DNA of 64,000 nucleotides, from contig MKTZ01000015.1 of assembly GCA_001898505.1 (NCBI GenBank), positions 248,001 through 312,000 on the forward strand. The letters run 5' to 3'. Position numbers and translations under genes: made by a program. Positions within the stretch are counted from its first letter, which is position 1. Each line of letters starts with the position of its first letter. The notes below the pieces were generated by a model. The model was not told the DNA's origin. It saw nothing but the letters and a program-made list of their open reading frames with translations, and did no database searches. Below, one piece after another: positions 53,549-64,000 of this stretch. Origin of the DNA: Sphingobacteriales bacterium 50-39. GTDB taxonomy: Bacteria > Bacteroidota > Bacteroidia > Chitinophagales > Chitinophagaceae.

Positions 53549-56137
53549 CTACTTCACCATGACCCTGATCTTCTTCAGGTCCCTGTCCGCCGAGCTGTTC
53601 CCGTACCATACTTCAAAGTCCCCCGGCTCAACGGCCATCGAAAGTTGCTCATCGCTGTAGAATTCAAACGCGCTATATGGCAGCGCGACGGTGGCCATCA
53701 CCGTCTTCCCCGCAGGCACGGCCACCCGGCTGAACCCGCGCAGGGTCTTTAACAGTCCGCTGGTGTCGCTGACCCTCCGGACATAGACCTGTACAACCTC
53801 TGTTCCCTGCCTTTTGCTATTATTCGACACGGGTATGGCCAGCGACAAACCGCCCTCTTTCGTCACGACCTTATCACCGGCATCGGCATCCCCGATAGTA
53901 AGGTTGGAATAGCTCAATCCAAATCCGAACGGGAAAAGTGCGTCGGACATGTACCGGTAGGTCCGCCCCTTCATCGAATAGCTCTCAAAATCCTTCAGCT
54001 GGTCCGAACTTCTATAAAAGGTCACGGGCAGCTTTCCGCCGGGATTGTAGTCGCCGAACAGCACATCGGCCACGGCCTGTCCGCCTGCCTCTCCGCCATA
54101 CCAGGATTGCAGGATGGCATCGCAGCTCTCCGTCACGGGTGTCAGCGCGATCGCGGACCCGGAACAATTGATGAAGATGACCTTTTTGCCGGCATCCTTC
54201 AGCGCCTTCAGGCAATTGCGCTGCACCTCGGGCAACTCGATATCCGTCCTGTCTCCACCCTTGAAGCCGGGATAATGCACGGGCATCTCCTCCCCTTCCA
54301 GTAAAGTAGAAAGGCCGCCCGCAAAGATCACCACATCTACCCCCTTCAACCTGTTGATCAGGGTCGTAAAATCTATATCTACTTCTTTGCCAAAGTCGAA
54401 TTCCAGATTGGCCTGCCAGTTGTTGAGCTGTGTATACCGGATCTCGATCTTGTATTTCCTGCCTTTCTCCACCTTTAACGGCACTCTCGATGGCAAGGTT
54501 CTCCAATTGTAGTATTTCGCCAGCGATACGCCATCGACAAATAGTTCGAAATAGCCGGTAGCGCCACATTTGAACACGATCTCTTCCGTCTCCGGCGCCT
54601 CGAACTGCGTCTCGTAGATGGCCGAGAACCCTTCCAGCTTCACGCCGGGCGCAAACTCGTGATCGCCGGCAGTCGTCAGCTTCAGCGGATTGGAGACCCG
54701 GATCTGCGTGGCCATGTCGCCCTTCATGTCCCTGTCGTTCCAATATCGGGCTTTAAACCCCGGTGCACCGTCAATCGATGTTTTTGAAAAATAACTTTGT
54801 GTCACTTTATTATCCACCAGATCGCAGGCTTTATCATACACGACGGATCGCTCGCCGAGCTTCGACCGGACGCCGCTCAGGATCGTTATAGTGTTCACCG
54901 GTGTGCCGTTGTAATTGCCCCACAGCATCGTCTTATTATCCGCATTGGGACCGATAACGGCCACACGTTTCGTCGTCCTGCTCAACGGGAGGATATTGCC
55001 CCTGTTCTGCAACAACGTCATCGACTCGCGAGCCATGGCGAGTGCCAGCTGCTGATGCTGCGGACTATTGATCACGGAGGACGGGATCTTCGCCCAGGGC
55101 ACGAGGTCATCGCTGTCGAAATCGCCCAGCTCCATCCGGCCCGTCAAAATGCGCAAGAGATGTTTGTCGATCTCTTTTTCTGTGATCAGCCCCCTTTTTA
55201 CGGCATCCGGCAAATGGGCAAAGGCATATCCGGCCCAGACACATTCCACGTCCGTCCCTGCCAGGGCGGCCTTTGCCGAAGCATGCACTCCATCGGAAGA
55301 CACTTTGTGACTGGTATAGAAATCTGTCACGGCGCCGCAGTCCGAAACGATGATGTGCTTAAAACCCCAGTCCTCCCGGAGGATGGTCTGCAACAGACGG
55401 TTGCTGCCACAGCAGGGCTCATCGTCTATCCGCTGATAGGCACACATCACCTCCCGCACATCCGCGTCCCGCACCAGCGATTTGAAGGCAGGCAAATACG
55501 TTTCCCAAAGTTCCCGCGCGTCTACATTATTCACATTCAGCACATGCCTGCTCCACTCGGGTCCGGAATGCACCGCGAAATGCTTGGCACAGGCCAGCAG
55601 CTTCCGGTATTTGGCATCCTCAGGCCCCTGCAACCCTTTTACCACGGAGACGCCCATGCGCGATGTCAGGTACGGATCTTCCCCATACGTCTCCTGGCCG
55701 CGACCCCAACGGGGGTCCCGAAAGATGTTGATATTGGGCGTCCAGACGGACAGGCTTAAAAAACGTCTGTTGTCCCGGCCTCTCGCCAGAGCTTGATTGT
55801 ACTTCGCTCTTGTTTCATCCGACACCGCATCGAATATTTTGTAGACCAGCGTGTCGTCGAAAGACGCCGCCATGCCTATCGGCTCCGGGAATACGGTAAC
55901 GCTGTCGTTATTGGCCAGTCCATGCAAAGCCTCACTCCACCAGTTGAATTTTTTGATCCCCAGCCGGGGGATGGCAGGAGACTGATCCTGCATCAATAAC
56001 GCCTTTTCTTCCAGGGTCAGCCGGGAGATCAGGTCCCGTGCCCTTTCTTCAAAACCCAATGCCGGGTCCTGGTAGGGCAGTTTTTGCGCAAAGCCGCTGA
56101 CAGAAAATAACAGGCCCGCTATCAATAATATTTTCAT
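53549..56137 (-). CDS. GH3 beta-glycosidase with PA14 insert (beta-glucosidase or beta-xylosidase)
   Basis: 862 residues from the ATG at 56137, signal peptide MKILLIAGLLFSVSGFAQ. Typical GH3 layout: barrel with WWSEALHGLA (66-75), DPRWGRGQETYGEDP (141-155), KHFAVHSGPEWSRH (185-198) and nucleophile Asp266 in IIVSDCGAV; alpha/beta domain from about 365 (SMTLLQNRGNILPL); a PA14-like insert at about 455-590 (GYFELFVDGVSLAKYYNW); C-terminal fibronectin III-like domain. The WSEALHG and KHFAVHSGPE motifs are those of xylan 1,4-beta-xylosidase-annotated GH3 enzymes, so beta-xylosidase is at least as likely as beta-glucosidase. It begins 4 nt after the GH9 stop, so it is in the same operon. Confidence 0.93.
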   Translation of the reverse strand: MKILLIAGLLFSVSGFAQKLPYQDPALGFEERARDLISRLTLEEKALLMQDQSPAIPRLGIKKFNWWSEALHGLANNDSVTVFPEPIGMAASFDDTLVYKIFDAVSDETRAKYNQALARGRDNRRFLSLSVWTPNINIFRDPRWGRGQETYGEDPYLTSRMGVSVVKGLQGPEDAKYRKLLACAKHFAVHSGPEWSRHVLNVNNVDARELWETYLPAFKSLVRDADVREVMCAYQRIDDEPCCGSNRLLQTILREDWGFKHIIVSDCGAVTDFYTSHKVSSDGVHASAKAALAGTDVECVWAGYAFAHLPDAVKRGLITEKEIDKHLLRILTGRMELGDFDSDDLVPWAKIPSSVINSPQHQQLALAMARESMTLLQNRGNILPLSRTTKRVAVIGPNADNKTMLWGNYNGTPVNTITILSGVRSKLGERSVVYDKACDLVDNKVTQSYFSKTSIDGAPGFKARYWNDRDMKGDMATQIRVSNPLKLTTAGDHEFAPGVKLEGFSAIYETQFEAPETEEIVFKCGATGYFELFVDGVSLAKYYNWRTLPSRVPLKVEKGRKYKIEIRYTQLNNWQANLEFDFGKEVDIDFTTLINRLKGVDVVIFAGGLSTLLEGEEMPVHYPGFKGGDRTDIELPEVQRNCLKALKDAGKKVIFINCSGSAIALTPVTESCDAILQSWYGGEAGGQAVADVLFGDYNPGGKLPVTFYRSSDQLKDFESYSMKGRTYRYMSDALFPFGFGLSYSNLTIGDADAGDKVVTKEGGLSLAIPVSNNSKRQGTEVVQVYVRRVSDTSGLLKTLRGFSRVAVPAGKTVMATVALPYSAFEFYSDEQLSMAVEPGDFEVWYGNSSADRDLKKIRVMVK

Positions 56138-56141
56138 CTGT

Positions 56142-58673
56142 TTAATGGTTTAAAGTCGCAGCCGCGGCCGACAGCAGAATATAATTCGCGCATATGCCCA
56201 CCGTTACCTCATTCTCGCCCCAGAAGAAAGGCCAGTCCTCCTTGTTCTCGGGGAAGTCGGGCTTCAGGATCAGTATCCCCGGCACCACGCCTCCCGCAAT
56301 ATAGCTGAAGTCAGCCCGGTTGTTCCCATACGTGATCCTCTTGGAATGCGTCCCCACCGCCGAGACAAAGGACACGTTGGAATAAGGATGACATCCGAAC
56401 AAATAGTTCAACCCCTTGTAAACATCTTCCGCGCCTACGATGTCCGGAAAATTTTTATGCGCATAGTAGTTCGTGATGGCCCAGTTGACGATGCCTCCGT
56501 TACCACCCCATCCGCCCGTCGCCATGGGTACGCCATAAGGGTTTTGTTTGGCATACCCTTCGCTTAGCGCCTTATACTTCTCCACATAGGCCTTCAGCTT
56601 CGTCTTATAATCATTGCCCATATACGCGCATGCCTGCAAGGCCGCCGTCATGCCGAACTGCACCGACCTGTCCAGCGCCTGCCAGATGCCATCACGGAAT
56701 GCCGTCGCATATTGCTCGTCCTTCGTCGTAATATACAGCTGTAGTCCTGCGGAAGACCGCAGGTTGCGCCGGAACATCATCGCAAATCGTGAAGTATCGT
56801 TCTTACCCAGGCTGTCATTCTCATTCCATAACTTCTCCGCGCAGCGGAGGCTCCTGTCGGCGAGCGAGTCGTCGAAACCCTTCAAAGCCCGGCTGGCGGC
56901 CGCCAGCGCGGCGGCAGTATAATAGTCCAGAAAACTGGACCTTTCCGTGAACGCCCACCGGTCGTCCATCGTACCGCTGGACTTGCCATCTGTCTGATAG
57001 GGCTTGAGCGCAGGATTATACGGCAGATTGTCGGTCTCGTTCGTGGCATCACCTAGGTGATGATATTGGTGAAGATTAGGAACGACGATGCCTCGTACGG
57101 GGTGACCGATGTTCTCCACCTGCGCCACCATATTCAGGGTGCCGTGTTTTATCTGCTGCAGGATATCGGGCTTGCCGTCAGGCCGATGGATGTCCACATA
57201 ATGGGTCGGATAGTCGATATAGGTCTCATCCCTTTCCGGCCGGAAATTCTCCCAGGCGTCCACCAGCGCCAGCACGGCGTCGCAATGACTTCCGGTCTGT
57301 ATGTCGAAATCGCCGGCATCGAACCAGCCTCCCACCGCCAGCCCAGGAATACGCTCCAGCGGTTTGTACTTTGTCTGTGTAGATGCGCCCATGCTATACC
57401 CGTCGAAATGCGTGTGGTTCACGGGCGCCTGTAACGCATCGTCCATAAAAGGAACACCGTGCCACACCCGGTATGCTTCGTTGACCTCCATATGATCCAT
57501 CTGCACGGGCAACCAGACATCCGAGGTGGGATGCCAGATATCATTGTATACATCGGGACTGATGGGAAATGCATTTGTCCGCTGATCGCCGTATTGAATA
57601 AAATACAGCCCCGGCTCCCGCACGGCGCTGAAGTCGAACTTCCCGTAATTATATCGTAGATACCTTCCCCAGTTCTTGACAGAGGCCTTTAATTTCTCTA
57701 CGGACCTGCCGTCCTCGGTCACCTGGTACAGGGTCGCCTGCGGCAGCAGGGCATCGTTCTTATCCAGCTCGATCACGGCCGTCTTTACCTGCTCCGGACG
57801 ATAGCCCACCTGCGAGAATCCGATCACGGGTTTTCGCGTCCAGTCCGGGATCGCATTGGGCTCGAGATACCAGCTCAGCACCTTTCCCGTCTTGTGCGCC
57901 GGCAGCAGGCTCCGCACGATGAACCATCCGTTCTGGCCCAGATTGCGCCCGTCGAACAACATCAGGTCCGCATCGGCACATCGTATGATAACCTTTCGCT
58001 CGGGGTCTTCCGGCGCCAGCGCAAGACTCTTCCCTGTCGCGAGAGGCCCGGGTACGATAAACTCATTCCGACCCCTGTCATCGAAGGTCGTGTGACCGGC
58101 AAATTGAGGTATCTTCTCGCTCAAAGGAGCCATCTTCGTCGGGCTGGATGGATACATGGGAAAAGTTCCCGGCTTGCCGCCCGCCAGGTAGCTCTTTTCA
58201 TAATACGCGGATGGGAGGAACTCCATATTATACCCTGCGCGGCCCTCCAGCTTTCCCGGCAGGGGCTGGTTCAGGTATACGCTGATCTCTACCCCCTTGT
58301 CTTTTGCCGTCACCACCAATCTCGACGTAAAATCATACTCCTTATATTTCAGCACGGCCTCGATGCTGTTATTCGTCTTGTCTACTTTACGGCTCACCAG
58401 CACGGGTATCAGGTCCCATTGCTCCGGCGTATTCTGAAGCCGGATGGCGCCGCCGGTGGAAGTTCGCACGCCATGGTGGATCAGCTCGATGCCGGCCGTC
58501 TTCTCATCGAAGAACATCCCGTTGTACTGGCTGCTGAAGACAAAGACGTTGACACCGCGTTTCTCAAAATAGCCCGAATCATTGACTTGCAGCTTTTGTC
58601 CATTCGCATGGGATAGCACAAGGCAGGTGGCTATGACACCCGCCAGACAGTGTTTCCTGGAAAGAATACGCAT
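56142..58673 (-). CDS. GH9 endoglucanase with long N-terminal extension
   Basis: 843 residues from the ATG at 58673. A signal peptide ends near residue 25 (LSHANG). Residues 285-375 are the CelD_N Ig-like domain (IGFSQVGYRPEQVKTAVIEL, EPGLYFIQYGDQ). The (alpha/alpha)6 barrel has catalytic Asp452/Asp455 in GGWFDAGDFDI, the conserved HPYSNVSFVSAVG, and acid Glu822 in WGENEVTVG. The first 255 residues of the mature protein (for example YDFTSRLVVTAKDKGVEISVYLN, NGWFIVRSLLPAH) are beta-rich and not part of the classical GH9 architecture; I do not recognise the domain with confidence. A GH9 enzyme also occurs in the Bacteroides ovatus xyloglucan locus, where it is secondary to GH5. It lies between the multi-enzyme gene (16 nt) and GH3 (4 nt). 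Whether the enzyme is surface-bound or periplasmic is unclear. Confidence 0.93.
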   Translation of the reverse strand: MRILSRKHCLAGVIATCLVLSHANGQKLQVNDSGYFEKRGVNVFVFSSQYNGMFFDEKTAGIELIHHGVRTSTGGAIRLQNTPEQWDLIPVLVSRKVDKTNNSIEAVLKYKEYDFTSRLVVTAKDKGVEISVYLNQPLPGKLEGRAGYNMEFLPSAYYEKSYLAGGKPGTFPMYPSSPTKMAPLSEKIPQFAGHTTFDDRGRNEFIVPGPLATGKSLALAPEDPERKVIIRCADADLMLFDGRNLGQNGWFIVRSLLPAHKTGKVLSWYLEPNAIPDWTRKPVIGFSQVGYRPEQVKTAVIELDKNDALLPQATLYQVTEDGRSVEKLKASVKNWGRYLRYNYGKFDFSAVREPGLYFIQYGDQRTNAFPISPDVYNDIWHPTSDVWLPVQMDHMEVNEAYRVWHGVPFMDDALQAPVNHTHFDGYSMGASTQTKYKPLERIPGLAVGGWFDAGDFDIQTGSHCDAVLALVDAWENFRPERDETYIDYPTHYVDIHRPDGKPDILQQIKHGTLNMVAQVENIGHPVRGIVVPNLHQYHHLGDATNETDNLPYNPALKPYQTDGKSSGTMDDRWAFTERSSFLDYYTAAALAAASRALKGFDDSLADRSLRCAEKLWNENDSLGKNDTSRFAMMFRRNLRSSAGLQLYITTKDEQYATAFRDGIWQALDRSVQFGMTAALQACAYMGNDYKTKLKAYVEKYKALSEGYAKQNPYGVPMATGGWGGNGGIVNWAITNYYAHKNFPDIVGAEDVYKGLNYLFGCHPYSNVSFVSAVGTHSKRITYGNNRADFSYIAGGVVPGILILKPDFPENKEDWPFFWGENEVTVGICANYILLSAAAATLNH

Positions 58674-58689
58674 ATTGAAAGGTTATTTT

Positions 58690-61600
58690 TTACCTCTTTC
58701 CGCCGCCTCCGGCAGACCCCGTTTGAACACCCGGCAACGCCAGCATCTCCGCTGCATACCGCCTGCCCAGCTCCCGGTAACCCGCCGCATTGAAATGCAA
58801 ATGATCCCCGCCTGCGGTACATCCCGCCGACGAAATGACATGTGCATTCGGAATGACAGCCGGCAGCGTCGCGATGATCTTATTCATGCCGGCGCACACG
58901 CCTCCCTGATCCGCATTCACGACCTCGCCCGCCAGCAACGGTATCGTCTCCGCCCGCAACCCCAGGTCACGCACCAAATTATCATAGACGACCTTCACCT
59001 TTGCCGGCCAAAGACTGTCGTTCGTATTGGATTCGCCCTGATGCAGCAGGATCCCCTTGATAACGCCAGACCGCTGCGCCAGCTTCGCCATTTCGACCAG
59101 CCTTCCATACGGATCGCCGCCATATTCTTTTATCATACCCTTCATCCAATCCGGCGCAGTAGCCGCATATGTTTCATAATGATCCCTATCGAACAGCTCG
59201 ATCTTACATCCGGGTACGGAAACATTGATGATCCCTACCCGCACGCCTGCCGGCAGCCGCTCCACCAGCGTCCTGCCAAAATAATCTGCCGGCGACAATC
59301 CCGAATGACAACGGCATAAGGGAGGTACGGCCGTATACCAGCCGCCCTTGACCCGTCCGAGGGCGGGGCAATCCACTGCTTCCAATACCTGCAGGCGGCT
59401 GTCCACCGTGGAGTCCTGCGACTCAGCACGCGCGGCGCCGTCCATATTCGACTGTCCGAAACAGAGGAAAACATAAAAGTTGGGGTCGGGCCCCACATCC
59501 ACCAGCGTATATTCCTTACCGGGAGCAGTCGGAAGATCATACAGCATTGTTGGTTTCAATGCCGGAGTCGTAATGACCGCCCGGTCCGACACGATGGGCG
59601 CAGGCGTCTCTTCTGTCTGATAAAAAGGGTTGGGGTTTGTCCCTGTTGCGGGTTTCAGCCGGATGCCGCCATCAGCCTTCATCGAACCCGTGCCGGCCGG
59701 CTTCATCGAACTCCCGCCGGCCAGCCTCAACGCATTCGGAACGCGCAGCCGCAGGTTCCCTCCCAGTCCGGATCTTATCACGAGCTTCACCACCCGTCCC
59801 TCCTTCCATTCGACACGTACGAGCTCGAAACCACCCCGCGCCCGCAGACCGCTGATGCTGCCCGACGGCCATGCATCCGGCAGGGCCGGCAAGAGATGCA
59901 CCGCCCCATCGGAACTTTGCATAAGCATCTCCGTTATACCCGAGGTGCAGCCTAAATTCCCATCGATCTGAAAAGGAGGATGTGCGTCAAAAAGATTGTT
60001 GTATGTCCCGCCGCCGCCCTCGTTCGTCCCCATCGGCGACAGCTGATTTTTGATCAGCGTATAAGCATGATTGCCGTCCAGCATCCGCGCCCACCAGTTG
60101 ATCTTCCAGCCCATACTCCATCCGGTGGATACATCGCCGCGCTGCAAAAGCGTATTCTTTGCCGCGCTGTACAGGGCGGGTGTACGATAAGGCGAGATCT
60201 GACTGGACGGGAAAAGCCCATATAGATGCGATATGTGCCGGTGATGGTCGTTTGGATCATCCACGTCGTCAAGCCACTCCTGCAATTGACTGTGCTGTCC
60301 GATATGCATGGGCGCCAGCCTGCCCCGCAGCTTTCTCAACGTGTCGGCAAACGACGCGTCGGTGTGCAGGATCCCCGCTGCCCTTATCACCGTGCTGAAC
60401 ACGTCGAAGACGATCTGGTTGGTCATGGTCACACCTGCGTCGACGGAAGACCCCTGGTGCGCAGCAGGCGCATTCTCGGGAGACATATCCGGACAAGCCA
60501 CCAGCCAATGATATTTGGGATGCTCCACCAAAAAGTCCGCATAGAAAAGAGCCGCCCCCTTTAGCACGGGGTACATGGATGCGAGATAGTTCCTATCGCC
60601 GCTGTAGAGATAATGTTCCCATACATGCTGGCTCATCCATCCCCCGCCATTATTCCATATCCCCCAGAAGGCGCCGTCCACGGCGCCGGTGGCCCGCCAG
60701 ATATCCGTGTTGTGATGCGCCATCCAGCCCCGCGCGCCATACATTTCCCGGGCCGTCCGCACACCGGTGACGGACAGGTCCTTTACCATCTGTAAAAAAG
60801 GTTCGTGCAGCTCCGCGAGGTTGGTCTTCTCGGCAGGCCAGTAGTTCATCTCCGCATTGATATTGATGGTATACTTGCTGTCCCAGGGCGGATACAGCTT
60901 GTTATTCCAGATACCCTGCAGGTTCGCCGGCTGACCACCGGGCTGGGAAGAAGATATCAGCAGGTACCGTCCATACTGGTAATACAGCTCTACCAGCTGC
61001 GGGTCATTACCTGTGCTGAATTGTTTCAACCGCACATCGGTGGATAGGTTAGCAACGGCCGTGGAGCCCAGGTCTAATGACACGCGGTTGAAATAACGCT
61101 GATAAGCAGCCACATGCGCACCCAGCAGAGAAGCATAGGGTTTGACAGTTGCCTTATTCAGCCAGCCGATGGCCCGTGTGTGCGGGTCCCCGCTGATATC
61201 ATGATAGTTATTAAAATTCGTGGCGATGGATATATAGATCGTGACGGCATCCGCGCCTTTCACGACCAGCGCCGTATCGTGCGATGAGATCGTCCCACCC
61301 TCCAGCCTGCATCGCGCAATGCCTTCAAAACGCACCTTCCCGGGCACGGTCTCATGATCGATGGTGACACCCGTCATGACGAGGTCGTTACCCGTGGCTT
61401 TTACCGATGCCCGTGGCTGCGGTGTGTTATATGTGGCGGTGAACGAAATGCTGCCGGGCTTGCTGGCGGTGAGTCGCACCACGACAACTCTGTCGGGGAA
61501 GGAGGCAAAATACTCCCGCTTGTACGTGATCCCCTCTGCCTGGTAGGTTGTCCGCGCCACGGCCCGCGAAATGTCCAGCTCCCGGCGATAGCCGGTAAAG

Positions 61601-64000
61601 GTCTCAGCCCCTTCAAATGCCAGCCGCAGACTACCCAGCGGTTCGAACATTTGCCCATGCGATGTTTTTGAGACGATGGTCTTATTCGCCAGCTTTTCAG
61701 CCTCTTTTTGTCTGCCCTCGAAGATCAGCTTTCTCATCTCCGCCAGGGACGCCAGGGCATCGGGATTATCATTGCGGTTGGGACTGCCGCTCCACAGCGT
61801 ATGTTCGTTCAGCTGCACGGTCTCGGTATCCACATTGCCATAGACCATGGCGCCCAGCCGGCCGTTGCCAACAGGCAGCGCATTCTCCCACACCGATCCG
61901 GAAGGCTTGTCATACCACAATTTCAAATCCCTTCCGGCATCTGAAGTAAAGGATCGTCGGATCCTGAAAAAGTCGAAATCCACATACCCTCCGGCAACCT
62001 TCGTCGCATAGTTGAAGAGCCCAAACCTATAGCCCATAAAATGCGGCAGCGTATACGCCATCTGCAACATCGTCCCTATCGGCTGCCAGCTCTTGCCGTC
62101 CGGGCTGTAATAAAAGTGCGCCTGGTCGGTCCGGTCCCTGAAGTCGCAATCGGCCTTGAGATACACGGTCTCCTGTCCAAGCGCTACGCTGTCTGTCACT
62201 ATTCCCCCCTGTACCATAACAACATATCGGACTTTGCCCGTCACCTTCACACCCACCCAGCCATACTTCTTTTGCAACAGCATAAGCCCGGCCCTATCCC
62301 CCTCCTTCATATGCGAGACGTCGATGGCAGTGATCCCGGAGCATTCCGGTCCGAGTGTCCTTTGGGTCAGCATATTCCGGACCTGTAGGATCGACGTATC
62401 CACACGGCCTGTCGTTAACCGCAGAAAACCCGGACGTTTGCTCAACGACCACCACCTGTCATCCGGATTATGATTCCATTGCCACACCAGCGGCAACACA
62501 CGCCCCCCTTTATGACGCGTAAATTCATCCGATGCCACCACACCAGGATCCAGTCCCTTGCTGACAGGCAGCGCCACGGTATCCGGCGCCCTGCCATCCA
62601 CACCCAATACGGGCCAGCCGTCCTCCCATACTACAGGCACCATGTATGGGACGCGTCCCACCGAACCATAATCCCGGAACAGATAGGCCCACCACGCTCC
62701 ATCGGGCGTATTGACAAGCCCGCCCTGTGCGACACCCTTGTCCTGCAAACCTACCCGACCTTCATAAGGACCGTCGATCCTGTCGGCACGATGTATCAGC
62801 ACGGTGCGCATGCCTCCCCTGGGCCAGGTGATATTGAAGAGATAATATTTTCCATTGATCTTAAAAAGCTGCGACCCCTCTGCCCGCAGTCCTATATTCG
62901 GTCCCGCCACGCTGCTTGCATCCTCGATGATGGGCCGTGGCTCCGTACCCGGCTTTATCCCCGAAAGGTCATTGCTCAGCTCCGCCAGCATGATCCGTCC
63001 GCTGCCATAGACCATATAGACCTTACCATCGTCATCGAAGAACAGGGAATGATCGTGCAGGGATGGTTTGAAAGAGACAGCTTTCCAGGGACCTTTTTCT
63101 ATATCCCGTGTGGTATAGATATAAGTTTTGTTCGTGGTACCGGAAAAAGTGCTGACATAGAACTGCCCGTTGTGGTAACGAAGGCTGCTGGCCCATGAAC
63201 CCCTGCCGTACGCGCTCTTGCCATTCGCCAGGTTCAGCTCATCCACATCGTCCAGTCTGTCATAGGCATAGCTCACCAGCTCCCAGTTCACCAGGTCTTT
63301 CGACTTCATGATGGGAAGCCCAGGGCTCATATGCATGGTCGTGCTGCTCATGTAATAGGTGTCGCCCACCCGGATGATCGACATGTCCGGCACGTCCGCA
63401 TAGAGGACAGGGTTACGCGCCGAATCAGGCTGCCTGGCGCCGGCCGCCACAAAACTTATCCAGTCCACATCCGCGTGGCCCTTAACGCCTCTTACAAAAA
63501 GATTATGCACCCCGGTCATAACAGAACCCCGATCCACCGGCGCAGACACCTTCCTCCATCCACCGGTCGCCTGCAAATCCACCCGTGCGATCACGGGCCC
63601 ATCCAGCGCATCCAGCCTGATCTCGATCGCACCCGTCTCCGCCATGGCTCTTAGCTCGACGGCCTTCCACACCTCCTGTCCAAAATCGATGCTGTTGTAC
63701 TGCACCCAGCCACCCGCCTCCAACGCCGTTTTCCAGCCTTTGAACCTGTCCGCCGTATCCAAACAGCGGACCACCGCGCCACCGTCGCTGATCCCACTGT
63801 ACCTGTCCACCTGTATCATCTCCCCCGCCTTTGTCAACCCTACTCCGCACAACGTGGGAATGACCTTACGTATCGTTCCATCCTCGTTGAAAAATAAGCT
63901 GTCCACCCTCACAGACCTGTTCTTGTCAAAGTTTGGCGACAGATCATTATGATGATAGAACAAATACCATTGTCCCTTGAAGGGAATGATGGAATGATGA
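58690..64000 (-). CDS. Giant multi-enzyme protein: (GH43)-CBM6-GH43-GH95-SGNH esterase, cut by right edge
   Basis: The frame is open from the right edge to the stop at 58690: 1769 visible residues and no start. In order (approximate positions): the tail of a first GH43 domain (63999-63835; [28 protein letters not shown]); a CBM6-like domain (63810-63450; [20 protein letters not shown]); a complete GH43 with C-terminal sandwich (63411-61945; Asp in [23 protein letters not shown], Glu in RAEGSQLF); a GH95 (61935-59720) with [18 protein letters not shown] and FQIDGNLG, which hold the base pair, acid and Asp of alpha-L-fucosidases; and an SGNH/SASA esterase (59490-58720) with GQSNMDG, HQGESN and GGDHLHFN. 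Together these could remove arabinose or xylose, fucose and acetyl groups from one side chain. It heads the GH9-GH3 operon (16 nt gap). Confidence 0.92.
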   Translation of the reverse strand, partial: HHSIIPFKGQWYLFYHHNDLSPNFDKNRSVRVDSLFFNEDGTIRKVIPTLCGVGLTKAGEMIQVDRYSGISDGGAVVRCLDTADRFKGWKTALEAGGWVQYNSIDFGQEVWKAVELRAMAETGAIEIRLDALDGPVIARVDLQATGGWRKVSAPVDRGSVMTGVHNLFVRGVKGHADVDWISFVAAGARQPDSARNPVLYADVPDMSIIRVGDTYYMSSTTMHMSPGLPIMKSKDLVNWELVSYAYDRLDDVDELNLANGKSAYGRGSWASSLRYHNGQFYVSTFSGTTNKTYIYTTRDIEKGPWKAVSFKPSLHDHSLFFDDDGKVYMVYGSGRIMLAELSNDLSGIKPGTEPRPIIEDASSVAGPNIGLRAEGSQLFKINGKYYLFNITWPRGGMRTVLIHRADRIDGPYEGRVGLQDKGVAQGGLVNTPDGAWWAYLFRDYGSVGRVPYMVPVVWEDGWPVLGVDGRAPDTVALPVSKGLDPGVVASDEFTRHKGGRVLPLVWQWNHNPDDRWWSLSKRPGFLRLTTGRVDTSILQVRNMLTQRTLGPECSGITAIDVSHMKEGDRAGLMLLQKKYGWVGVKVTGKVRYVVMVQGGIVTDSVALGQETVYLKADCDFRDRTDQAHFYYSPDGKSWQPIGTMLQMAYTLPHFMGYRFGLFNYATKVAGGYVDFDFFRIRRSFTSDAGRDLKLWYDKPSGSVWENALPVGNGRLGAMVYGNVDTETVQLNEHTLWSGSPNRNDNPDALASLAEMRKLIFEGRQKEAEKLANKTIVSKTSHGQMFEPLGSLRLAFEGAETFTGYRRELDISRAVARTTYQAEGITYKREYFASFPDRVVVVRLTASKPGSISFTATYNTPQPRASVKATGNDLVMTGVTIDHETVPGKVRFEGIARCRLEGGTISSHDTALVVKGADAVTIYISIATNFNNYHDISGDPHTRAIGWLNKATVKPYASLLGAHVAAYQRYFNRVSLDLGSTAVANLSTDVRLKQFSTGNDPQLVELYYQYGRYLLISSSQPGGQPANLQGIWNNKLYPPWDSKYTININAEMNYWPAEKTNLAELHEPFLQMVKDLSVTGVRTAREMYGARGWMAHHNTDIWRATGAVDGAFWGIWNNGGGWMSQHVWEHYLYSGDRNYLASMYPVLKGAALFYADFLVEHPKYHWLVACPDMSPENAPAAHQGSSVDAGVTMTNQIVFDVFSTVIRAAGILHTDASFADTLRKLRGRLAPMHIGQHSQLQEWLDDVDDPNDHHRHISHLYGLFPSSQISPYRTPALYSAAKNTLLQRGDVSTGWSMGWKINWWARMLDGNHAYTLIKNQLSPMGTNEGGGGTYNNLFDAHPPFQIDGNLGCTSGITEMLMQSSDGAVHLLPALPDAWPSGSISGLRARGGFELVRVEWKEGRVVKLVIRSGLGGNLRLRVPNALRLAGGSSMKPAGTGSMKADGGIRLKPATGTNPNPFYQTEETPAPIVSDRAVITTPALKPTMLYDLPTAPGKEYTLVDVGPDPNFYVFLCFGQSNMDGAARAESQDSTVDSRLQVLEAVDCPALGRVKGGWYTAVPPLCRCHSGLSPADYFGRTLVERLPAGVRVGIINVSVPGCKIELFDRDHYETYAATAPDWMKGMIKEYGGDPYGRLVEMAKLAQRSGVIKGILLHQGESNTNDSLWPAKVKVVYDNLVRDLGLRAETIPLLAGEVVNADQGGVCAGMNKIIATLPAVIPNAHVISSAGCTAGGDHLHFNAAGYRELGRRYAAEMLALPGVQTGSAGGGGKR

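Noticed and set aside
54012-54743. Minus-strand open frame of about 243 codons in another frame of the GH3 gene
   Set aside because: Same strand but shifted frame inside a well-supported gene; low-complexity Arg/Gly-rich translation.
54797-55759. Plus-strand open frame of about 320 codons
   Set aside because: Antisense to the GH3 gene with PA14 insert; no domain features.

Overview
The window is a dense carbohydrate-degradation region from a member of the phylum Bacteroidota. Evidence for the phylum: SusC/SusD pairs, three hybrid two-component system (HTCS) regulators, BACON domains, Cys-Lys-Lys lipoproteins, a type IX secretion C-terminal sorting domain and TAnnTTTG-type -7 promoter boxes. 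Family Chitinophagaceae is my guess from the mix of genes, not something the sequence proves. Almost everything lies on the minus strand; no stretch over 300 bases lacks a gene, and I see no tRNA, rRNA, CRISPR array or insertion sequence.

Layout from the left. The N-terminus of a third SusC protein (1-581, minus) is divergent from a large FG-GAP/ASPIC lipoprotein (693-4346, plus); two back-to-back promoters share a perfect palindrome between them. A Tat-exported GH29 alpha-L-fucosidase (4324-5955, minus) is divergent from an AraC regulator (6056-6922, plus). A LacI regulator (7012-8031) follows HTCS1 (8178-12296), separated from it by a terminator. Then come three minus-strand modules, each read from right to left. 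Module 1 (12382-33231) has two transcription units: GH5-ricin-T9SS then GH2, and SusC-SusD-glycan-binding protein-GH5-GH97-GH5-GH42-GH39/GH43, with HTCS1 at its end. Module 2 (33428-46131) is GH31-SusC-SusD-lipoprotein with HTCS2 at its end. Module 3 (46243-64000+) is a giant GH43/CBM6/GH43/GH95/SGNH protein cut by the right edge, then GH9, GH3 and a GH3-CE1 fusion, with HTCS3 at its end.

The enzyme set (three GH5 subfamily-4-like endoglucanases, GH9, GH31 alpha-xylosidase, GH2 and GH42 beta-galactosidases, GH95 and GH29 fucosidases, GH43 arabinofuranosidase/xylosidases, GH39, GH3 beta-glucosidases, acetylesterases) matches the known toolkit for fucosylated, arabinosylated and acetylated xyloglucan, as in the Bacteroides ovatus xyloglucan locus, but is larger. 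Likely workflow: surface GH5/GH9 enzymes and lipoproteins cut and hold the polymer, SusC/SusD pairs import oligosaccharides, and periplasmic exo-enzymes and esterases strip side chains and release glucose, galactose, xylose, arabinose and fucose.

The most interesting signal is regulatory. Two related 22-bp-period direct-repeat elements lie at the same distance from the same -7 box upstream of the two module 1 units, just downstream of HTCS2. A different 22-bp-period repeat precedes GH31, just downstream of HTCS3. Because each HTCS gene ends one module and lies directly before the promoter of the next, the locus looks like a regulator relay (HTCS3 to HTCS2 to HTCS1).
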